DNA of 7,510 nt, taken from positions 1 through 7,510 of the forward strand of contig URNY01000130.1 in the NCBI GenBank assembly GCA_900549375.1, written 5' to 3'. This document shows positions 1 to 4,888 of the stretch, in pieces. Each line of letters starts with the position of its first letter. Positions within the stretch are counted from its first letter, which is position 1. The notes under the pieces were generated by a model. That model saw only the letters and a program-made list of their open reading frames with translations, made no database searches and was not told the DNA's origin. The stretch is from an uncultured Bacteroidales bacterium. GTDB taxonomy: Bacteria > Bacteroidota > Bacteroidia > Bacteroidales > Muribaculaceae. The position numbers and the translations under genes are program-made.

Positions 1-10
1 CTCAATGCTC

Positions 11-55
11 AAAAAGCAGAGGCTGCGCCGTAACCCTTAATTACGACACAGCCCC
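11..55 (-). terminator. Rho-independent terminator after the truncated secreted-protein gene
   Basis: A hairpin with arms 41-55 and 19-33 and a 7-nt loop (34-40) is followed, reading leftwards, by a short spacer and five T residues (minus strand, 11-15). Read as minus-strand RNA, all 15 pairs form if G-U pairs are counted. Read as plus-strand RNA, several of the same positions become A-C mismatches. The hairpin is therefore tuned to leftward transcription. It sits about 55 bp past the stop codon at 111, the expected place for ending the transcript that carries the 111-508 reading frame. Confidence 0.7.
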
Positions 56-73
56 ATGTCTTATAGTATTTAT

Positions 74-114
74 GTAAACTGTTAGCGAATTCTATCTATA
101 ATCGATCAGTTTAC
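74..114. repeat. 8-bp inverted repeat spanning a stop codon
   Basis: The arms GTAAACTG (74-81) and CAGTTTAC (107-114) are perfect complements separated by 25 bp. The right arm overlaps the stop codon at 111-113. It could be a weak 3'-UTR structure upstream of the terminator at 11-55. Eight base pairs with a long loop can also occur by chance, so no function is assigned. Confidence 0.25.
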
Positions 115-508
115 AGAATTACTTTCTTGCCATCTTTGATATAGATTCCATGACCGGGATTGGTGACGGGGATTCCTTGCAGATTATAGATCGTGCTCTC
201 CTTCTGCTCCTCAGGCTCTATAGAAATGCTGTCGGAAGAGGAGTTGTTGGATTTACGATAAATCTTAAGTCGTCCGCTATTATTCATCTTAGGAAGAATT
301 ATGGTGTTGCCGTTTAATTCCGAAGTGATGTCCTTGCCGTCCAATTCCACTTTGATGATTTCTACACCATCGGCAGGCTTGAGATTAACGCGGTATCCCT
401 CAGTCTCACCGATTGTCATTGAAGTTCCGTTGTATAACCTTGAGAATGCCTTGGACGCTTTCTCATCCATATTTTCAGCGGCGCGTACACGAGCTGCGGC
501 GCGAGCAA
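111..508 (-). pseudogene. 3' fragment of a secreted protein gene with a type IX-like C-terminal tail
   Basis: The frame is open from about 557 to the stop at 111. The first ATG inside it is at 470, giving 119 residues with no signal peptide. The last ~27 residues (IYNLQGIPV, NPGHGIYI, then KDGKKVIL) match the short C-terminal motif seen on many secreted Bacteroidales proteins, similar to type A type IX sorting tails. Before it lies a beta-rich stretch (VEIIKVELDGKDITSEL, then a run of strands) like the repeat-type domain that often precedes such tails. A tail of this kind belongs at the end of a long exported protein, so the N-terminus with its signal peptide appears to be missing. Upstream of ~508 the frame runs into sequence that reads as a different gene in another frame. 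I infer a truncated remnant. A short intact gene starting at 470 is the alternative. The identity of the parent protein is unknown. Confidence 0.5.
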
Positions 509-511
509 TTG

Positions 512-601
512 GCTCTCTCCTAATACAAGAATACGCTTGCCGAAAATACCACCTGAATCATAGACCTTGCCTACCCAAGGCTTGAAAAAGACATTCTTCA
601 T
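512..601 (-). pseudogene. 5' fragment (~30 codons) of an unrelated gene
   Basis: The translation from the ATG at 601 begins MKNVFFKPWVGK and continues GGIFGKRILVLGES. From memory it resembles the N-terminus of a conserved Bacteroidales hypothetical protein, in which FKPWVGK, GGIFGKKILVLGESHYC or similar is followed by a uracil-DNA-glycosylase-like fold. That family continues with His-Tyr and cysteines after GES. Here the sequence changes after GES (codon ending at 512) into residues with no such pattern, and the frame stops at 416. The following DNA instead encodes the tail of a secreted protein in another frame. The fragment is therefore a broken gene start, and any product would not be functional. 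The family match is recalled, not searched, so the name is left open. No clear Bacteroidetes promoter was seen upstream of 601. Confidence 0.45.
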
Positions 602-691
602 ACTTTTCGTGGGCCGCGGTCTTCCCCTCGTTGGCGTTAGGTTAGCTTAAAAGAAAAAGCGTAGAAATCTGTATCGGTTACAGCCCAACAA

Positions 692-812
692 GCAGAGGCT
701 TCTCATTGCCCATCAGGCGGGGATAAACGCTTTTTATGTATGTCTATGCGGACGCTATTTATAGCGTCCCTACTGGTTCCCTTCCCACATTACCCCGGAC
801 AGGGGCTTCTGC
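692..812. repeat. Nested imperfect inverted repeats, possible small non-coding element
   Basis: GCAGAGGC (692-699) pairs with GCTTCTGC (805-812), allowing one G-U pair. Inside it, CGGGG (718-722) pairs with CCCCG (793-797), and at the centre is the strong palindrome at 750-769. Three nested pairings in 120 bp suggest a repeat element of REP or miniature-transposon type, or a folded RNA. The outer arms are short and the right-hand CCCC can alternatively pair with GGGG at 802-805. No target-site duplication was identified. Confidence 0.3.
750..769. repeat. REP-like palindrome (9-bp arms)
   Basis: GGACGCTAT (750-758) and ATAGCGTCC (761-769) are perfect inverted complements separated by TT. In practice this would fold as an 8-bp stem with a four-base loop. 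CCTAC follows the right arm. The form, GTAGGGACGC followed by an AT-rich centre and its complement, resembles palindromic intergenic repeats dispersed in many bacterial genomes. There is no T tract next to it, so it does not look like a terminator. Confidence 0.5.
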
Positions 813-902
813 GTTGCGGTCTGTAATCTCAAAGATAATCATATTTTTAGGATTCATTCATAAATATTAGGTTAAAATCATCATTAAGCTGGAAGTAAGT
901 GC

Positions 903-917
903 TGTCGCTCCGCGACA
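903..917. repeat. Compact 6-bp hairpin
   Basis: TGTCGC (903-908) and GCGACA (912-917) are perfect complements around a TCC loop. It sits ~115 bp upstream of the superoxide dismutase start and has no T tract on either side. It may be a dispersed repeat or part of the sod leader. Short as it is, no role can be claimed. Confidence 0.35.
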
Positions 918-1031
918 ATCTCGCAAGCAGGAACAATTAATAGACAGGAGTTCCAACATTTGCCGCAGGTGGATTGTTATAATGATGATGGAACAATGGG
1001 GCCAAAATTCAATCCTATAAAAATCAAGATT

Positions 1032-1613
1032 ATGAAATTCACTCAACCTCGCTTACCTTATGCTCCCGATGCTCTCGCACCGGTGATCTCGCCTGTAACT
1101 GTCGATTTCCATTACGGCAAACATGAGAAAACATATATCGATACCCTCAACGCGCTCGTGAAGGATACACCTTTCGAGGAGATGTCGCTCGAGGAGATTA
1201 TCTGCAAAAGCGACGGCAAACTCTTCAACAATGCCGCGCAGGCGTGGAACCATATCTTCTATTTCTTCCAGTTCGCTCCCAACGGTCTCAAAGAGCCGTC
1301 GGGCAAACTGAAAGAACAGATCGACAAACAGTATGGCTCTTTCGAGGAGTTCAAATCAAAAGTGGAGGAAGCGGGCACTACCCTCTTCGGCTCCGGATGG
1401 GTATGGGTATCGGCCGACGATAAGGGCACTCTCTTCATAACGCAGGGGAAGAACGCCTCCAATCCTCTCACCGACGGTCTGAAACCGATCCTCACAATCG
1501 ACGTCTGGGAACATGCCTATTATCTCGACTATCAGAACCGCCGCGCCGAGTATCTCAAAAAGATATGGGATATCATCGACTGGGATATCATCTCAATCCG
1601 TTACGGCGAATAA
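1032..1613 (+). CDS. sodB: Iron/manganese superoxide dismutase
   Basis: This 193-residue protein is a complete Fe/Mn superoxide dismutase, which turns superoxide into oxygen and hydrogen peroxide in the cytoplasm. No signal peptide is present. The four metal ligands are visible: His27 (in FHYGKH), His74 (in AAQAWNH), and Asp157 and His161 (in DVWEHAYY). Gln70 sits two turns before His74, the position typical of iron-type enzymes. GSGWVWV and the C-terminal WDIIDWDI are also family hallmarks. Overall it resembles the Porphyromonas gingivalis/Bacteroides enzyme, known to work with iron or manganese, so metal use is not certain here. The start at 1032 gives MKFTQPRLPYAPDAL, the usual N-terminus and length. 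The frame stays open back to a TTG at 960 with AGGAG before it, but that 24-residue extension is foreign to the family. The gene appears monocistronic, with a hairpin terminator 31 bp after its stop. Confidence 0.95.
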   Translation: MKFTQPRLPYAPDALAPVISPVTVDFHYGKHEKTYIDTLNALVKDTPFEEMSLEEIICKSDGKLFNNAAQAWNHIFYFFQFAPNGLKEPSGKLKEQIDKQYGSFEEFKSKVEEAGTTLFGSGWVWVSADDKGTLFITQGKNASNPLTDGLKPILTIDVWEHAYYLDYQNRRAEYLKKIWDIIDWDIISIRYGE

Positions 1614-1644
1614 TCCTCCTTACCATTAGATACCGCATAAAATA

Positions 1645-1670
1645 AAAGACGCGCTCTCGGGCGCGTCTTT
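1645..1670. terminator. Bidirectional terminator between sodB and the GDPD gene
   Basis: A perfect 10-bp stem, AAAGACGCGC (1645-1654) and GCGCGTCTTT (1661-1670), encloses a six-base loop. On the plus strand it ends in TTT, then CATTTT. On the minus strand it ends in TTTTATTTTAT. It lies 31 bp after the sod stop and 27 bp after the stop of the converging gene at 1698, so one hairpin can end both transcripts. Confidence 0.85.
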
Positions 1671-1697
1671 CATTTTAAAGTTAGTTAGAATAGCCGT

Positions 1698-2459
1698 TTA
1701 TTTCAGCATCTTCTGGAGCTGTTCCGGCTCGTTGGTCGTGATATAATCCACGCCCTGGTCGATACACCACTGCATATCCTCGGGTGTGTTAACCGTCCAT
1801 ACGTTCACCTCAAGACCTTTGTCGTGGCATTCCTTGATCCACTCGGGGTGCTTCTTCATCACCTTCAGCGAATAATCAATGCCGGCGCCTTTGGCATATT
1901 TAACCTGGCAGGGAACATAGTCGCCATTGAGGAAATAAACCTTGGCCTTGGGAGCCATCTTGATGAAATTCTTGAAAGCGTCTTTGGAGAACACGATATA
2001 ATCCGTGCGGTCCTCAAGTCCGTATTTCTTAATCATCTTCACTACTTTCTTGGCGGCGGCCTTCTCCTGCTTGCGGCTGTCGTGAGTCTTGAGCTCGCAC
2101 ACCAAACGGGTGTTCAGCTTCGAAGCCGTCTGCAGATACTGCTCGAGAGTGGGCACTGTCTCGCCGTTGGCGAGCTTCTCTTTCAGCACGATGGCGGCCG
2201 GCGTACGCTGGATCTCCACACCGTTGATTGTCGGGTCGTGGTTCACGATCAGAACACTGTCGGGAGTCATCCATACGTCGAACTCCGATGCATAGCAACC
2301 GATAGAATCAGCCTTTACGAGCGAACGGATAGAATTCTGGGCAGCGCCCTCGGTCTTCCAGTAGCCGCGATGGGCTATCACTTTGGGTTTGGCGGCGTAG
2401 GCCGAAAACCCTGCGGCGGCTGTCAGAGCAGCGGCCATAAGAATAATACACTTTCTCAT
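1698..2459 (-). CDS. Secreted glycerophosphodiester phosphodiesterase family protein
   Basis: The 253-residue protein begins with a Sec signal peptide (MRKCIILMAAALTAAAG, cleavage likely after the AYA around residue 22), so it should be periplasmic. The rest is a GDPD-type TIM barrel. It has His30-Arg31-Gly32 at the first strand, Glu59 and Asp61 in SEFDVWMTPDSV, His74 in VNHDP, Glu122 in CELK, and the late WTVNTPEDM and YITTNEP motifs. Family members cleave glycerophosphodiesters to glycerol-3-phosphate and an alcohol using a metal ion. Residue 41 is Gln in AQNS, where the common motif has Glu (PENT). I recall this form from Bacteroidetes homologues. The start at 2459 was chosen because it begins the signal peptide and leaves 8 bp after the GH31 stop. 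A farther start (2534) would overlap GH31 and bury the signal. It is co-transcribed with GH31. The exact substrate is unknown. Confidence 0.88.
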   Translation of the reverse strand: MRKCIILMAAALTAAAGFSAYAAKPKVIAHRGYWKTEGAAQNSIRSLVKADSIGCYASEFDVWMTPDSVLIVNHDPTINGVEIQRTPAAIVLKEKLANGETVPTLEQYLQTASKLNTRLVCELKTHDSRKQEKAAAKKVVKMIKKYGLEDRTDYIVFSKDAFKNFIKMAPKAKVYFLNGDYVPCQVKYAKGAGIDYSLKVMKKHPEWIKECHDKGLEVNVWTVNTPEDMQWCIDQGVDYITTNEPEQLQKMLK

Positions 2460-2467
2460 CTTAGAAA

Positions 2468-4714
2468 TTATATTGAAAACTCTATTGTCACTTTCTTCTT
2501 CACATCCGTAGCAGGCACCTTCACCACAGGGCATCCGTCCTCGGTGAGGATCTTGGCCTTGCGGCCGTTGACCGTGGCGCCCTTCGCCTTGTCAATTCCG
2601 GGAAGCTTCACAGTATAGGAACGTTTCTCAACCTGTCCTTCGTATCCACCTTCGGCGGGATTCACGGTTACCGTAGCCTTCTTCCCTTTCTGCGTATAGT
2701 TGAGTCGGGAGATGGAATATTTACCATCCTTATAGTCGAGGCTGATGCCGTCGTCCTCATAAAGCTCGAAAGTGTTCGACGCGTCGCCTGCCGCGGGATA
2801 GACGGTCATCACAAGCTCGGTCAGCGGAGTCGAGGCCGGACGTGAGGTGTAGGGCTGCATGGCGAGGATATGACCGCCGCGAACGTAAAGCGGGAACTCA
2901 TCGAGCGGTTTGGAGATCGAGAGTGTCTGGCCTCCGTCATAACGCTCCCCTGTGAAATAGTCATACCACACCTCTTTATCGGGGAACCATACCTTCTGCG
3001 AAGCCACCTTGTTCTCCCCTTCGCCGGGCGAAGTGATAGGAGCGGCCATCAGTACGTCGCCGAACATGAACTGCTGAGGCTGGTCGAACGATTCCTTGCG
3101 GTCGCCGAAGTCGATGAACATCGAGCGGTTCAGCGGCACCATCGTGTTGTGGGTATGCCATACGTAGCTATAGATATAAGGCATCAGCTGTGAGCGGAAA
3201 TGATACATCTTGCGCATCGCCTCGGTCTCCTTCTCACCAGACAGCCAGGGACGGCGGTCGAGTTTCTTATCCTTGGTGGAATGCACGCGCAGTGCGGCCG
3301 AAAGTGCGCCGAACTGAGTCCAGCGGGTTGTCAGCTCCGGATTGGGCTCGCCACGGAAACCGCCGATATCGTGCGCCCAATAGTAGCATCCGCCCTGACC
3401 GCTGCAGGCTGTCAGCTTCACCTCGAACGCCAGCATCGGCCAGTTGGCCTGGGCATCGCCGGAGAACTGTATCGGGTTGCGGTGGTCGCCCCAGCCTGCC
3501 CAGCGGCTATAGCCGGCACCGCGCTTGCCGGTGCGCTGCGAATTGCGGTAGTAAAGCTCATTCACCCACTGCAGAGAGGTGGAGTTATGTCCGAACACGT
3601 AGGGATAAAGATAATTCTGCTGCCAGTCGAGCCACCAGAAATCCACACCCATATCCTCCGACGGCTTGTGGGCATACTCGAAGAATTTCTCCATATAGTT
3701 GCGGTCGGAAAGATCGAAGAGGGGCACTTCCCCTTCCTTGGCACCGACAGCCTTGGCGAACTCGGCATAATTATGCTCGTGCGGGCGGATACCGTCGTGC
3801 GGATGGTCGTTGAGCGAAACGGTCACTCCCTTGTCGTGGAGAGTCTTGATCAACGCCGCCGGATCCGGTATAAGTTCCTTGTTCCAGGTATAGCCGTTCC
3901 AGTTGAGATGACCGTTATGGCCCGTTCCGGTCTTGGCGTCGTTGGTATGCCAGCCCATGTCGAAAACTATGTTGTCGATCGGGAAATTATTCTTGTCGTA
4001 GCCGTCGACGATATCGATGAACTCATCCGAAGTATAATCCCAATAGCGGCAATACCACACGCCGTGGATATACTTGCGGGTCATCGGCACGCGGCCGCTG
4101 ATAGCGCCGAGGCTCGCGAGGGCGGCCTTGAAGTCGTTGCCATAGATGAAGCAATACTGGTCCTGGATATGATTTCGGGTGTCGCGGGGCTCTATCCAGC
4201 CGTTCACGAGCAGGTCGCTCTTCTGGTCGTCGATCATATACCAGCCGTCTTTGCTCAGGATACCGTCGTTCATCGGTATCTCGCCCGTGACGCGGTCGAG
4301 GGTTTCGACCGGTCCGCCGAGGTTGTTTTTGGTGATGAAGCGGTTGGTGAACTTCTTCTCCTTGCCGTTATGACGGTAGAAGACGTTGAGATTCGAAGTC
4401 GAGAAAGGGAACCCGTCGTTCTTGTACCAGATGCGGAGCGCGGGGGTGGTGATCTCATAGCAGTTATTGCCGAGGTCGCGGACATCGATACTGTCGGTGG
4501 GAAGCATTGATGTGCGGTCGTAGGCGAAAAGTGTGGGCTCATCCACAAACTTCTTGTCTACAGCGTATTCGAGCCGCAGAAGAGTCGGCGTGATGATGGA
4601 GAGCCTGTTTTTACCGAATTCCATCGGATTCTTCTCCGGACGATACGCGGATGCCGTGGCAACGCCAGAAACGAGCAGTGCGGAAAGCAAAGTTGTCTTG
4701 ATTATTGATTTCAT
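2468..4714 (-). CDS. Glycoside hydrolase family 31 alpha-glycosidase, periplasmic
   Basis: This 748-residue enzyme starts with a signal peptide (MKSIIKTTLLSALLVSG, cleavage near ASA at 21-23) and has no lipobox, so it should be periplasmic. An N-terminal beta-sandwich (~30-210) precedes the catalytic barrel (~215-560), which is followed by beta-domains including a DUF5110-like end (AGDASNTFELYEDDG onward). GH31 landmarks are VFDMGW (~250-255), the probable nucleophile Asp363 in DFWWLDWQQ, the probable acid/base Asp420 in FSGDA, and HDIGGF (448-453). The family retains stereochemistry and removes alpha-linked glucose, xylose, galactose or N-acetylgalactosamine. The LDWQQ signature differs from the DMNE of classical alpha-glucosidases, so the sugar cannot be named. 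The start at 4714 is preferred over the ATG at 4735, which lies only 5 bp from the -7 box. It is the first gene after its own promoter, with the GDPD gene 8 bp downstream. Confidence 0.93.
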   Translation of the reverse strand: MKSIIKTTLLSALLVSGVATASAYRPEKNPMEFGKNRLSIITPTLLRLEYAVDKKFVDEPTLFAYDRTSMLPTDSIDVRDLGNNCYEITTPALRIWYKNDGFPFSTSNLNVFYRHNGKEKKFTNRFITKNNLGGPVETLDRVTGEIPMNDGILSKDGWYMIDDQKSDLLVNGWIEPRDTRNHIQDQYCFIYGNDFKAALASLGAISGRVPMTRKYIHGVWYCRYWDYTSDEFIDIVDGYDKNNFPIDNIVFDMGWHTNDAKTGTGHNGHLNWNGYTWNKELIPDPAALIKTLHDKGVTVSLNDHPHDGIRPHEHNYAEFAKAVGAKEGEVPLFDLSDRNYMEKFFEYAHKPSEDMGVDFWWLDWQQNYLYPYVFGHNSTSLQWVNELYYRNSQRTGKRGAGYSRWAGWGDHRNPIQFSGDAQANWPMLAFEVKLTACSGQGGCYYWAHDIGGFRGEPNPELTTRWTQFGALSAALRVHSTKDKKLDRRPWLSGEKETEAMRKMYHFRSQLMPYIYSYVWHTHNTMVPLNRSMFIDFGDRKESFDQPQQFMFGDVLMAAPITSPGEGENKVASQKVWFPDKEVWYDYFTGERYDGGQTLSISKPLDEFPLYVRGGHILAMQPYTSRPASTPLTELVMTVYPAAGDASNTFELYEDDGISLDYKDGKYSISRLNYTQKGKKATVTVNPAEGGYEGQVEKRSYTVKLPGIDKAKGATVNGRKAKILTEDGCPVVKVPATDVKKKVTIEFSI

Positions 4715-4739
4715 TTCGTCAATTTCGTGTTTCAAATTG

Positions 4740-4770
4740 CAAAGATAAAAATATTTTTCTGTTTTGCAAT
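4740..4770 (-). promoter_or_regulatory. Bacteroidetes-type promoter for the GH31-GDPD operon
   Basis: Reading leftwards, TTG (preceded by A, 4767-4770) is followed by exactly 19 bp and then TATCTTTG (4740-4747). This matches the Bacteroidetes sigma-ABfr consensus, a -33 TTG box and a -7 TAnnTTTG box. Transcription should begin a few bases downstream, near 4733-4735, leaving a leader of ~20 nt before the ATG at 4714. Its position after the terminator at 4804-4841 shows that GH31 and GDPD can be expressed separately from the genes to the right. Confidence 0.85.
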
Positions 4771-4803
4771 GAAATTATCTAAGTTGGTTTAACGAACACT
4801 TAC

Positions 4804-4841
4804 AATAAACCCCGACAGCCGTAATTTCCGGCTGCCGGGGT
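4804..4841 (-). terminator. Rho-independent terminator after the metallophosphoesterase gene
   Basis: The arms at 4809-4820 and 4830-4841 form a 12-bp stem with a 9-nt loop, followed leftwards by TTTATTG. In minus-strand RNA the single irregular position is a G-U pair, while in plus-strand RNA it is an A-C mismatch. This favours leftward use. It lies ~47 bp after the stop at 4889 and just upstream of the next promoter. Confidence 0.82.
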
Positions 4842-4888
4842 CCGGGCAAGCACAGGGTATTTGCTTGTAAGTTAATGTAGGATAATTG

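Larger units (their letters stand above)
602..959. other. Intergenic region with several palindromes, no gene seen
   Basis: No credible coding frame, tRNA or rRNA was recognised here. The stretch holds a 20-bp palindrome (750-769), inverted-repeat arms around it (692-722 and 793-812), and a compact hairpin (903-917). Leftward genes start at 601 and the superoxide dismutase gene starts rightwards at 1032, so divergent promoters should lie here or just downstream. No textbook TTG-N19-TAnnTTTG pair was found. The nearest for the plus strand is a poor -7-like AACATTTG around 953-960. Confidence 0.6.

Noticed and set aside
416..601. A 61-codon gene read straight through from 601 to 416
   Set aside because: Only the first ~30 codons look like protein-coding sequence. 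The rest is the wrong frame of the secreted-protein tail.
602..959. CRISPR array, tRNA or riboswitch in the largest gene-free stretch
   Set aside because: No regularly spaced direct repeats, no cloverleaf and no recognisable riboswitch core were seen.
2460..2534. Upstream start for the GDPD gene at 2534
   Set aside because: It would overlap GH31 by about 67 bp and place 25 unrelated residues before an obvious signal peptide that begins at 2459.
1824..2618. 264-codon open frame on the plus strand opposite GDPD and the end of GH31
   Set aside because: It crosses two well-supported genes on the other strand and has no recognisable product.
3200..4510. 436-codon open frame on the plus strand opposite GH31
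   Set aside because: It lies wholly antisense to a clear GH31 gene, its translation has no recognisable domain or signal, and long antisense frames are common opposite GC-rich third codon positions.
4715..4735. Upstream start for GH31 at 4735
   Set aside because: It is too close to the -7 promoter box and puts an acidic MKHEIDE before the signal peptide.
4846..4869. Small inverted repeat CAAGCA / TGCTTG between the metallophosphoesterase stop and its terminator
   Set aside because: It has six base pairs with no T tract, next to a much stronger terminator; it is likely chance.
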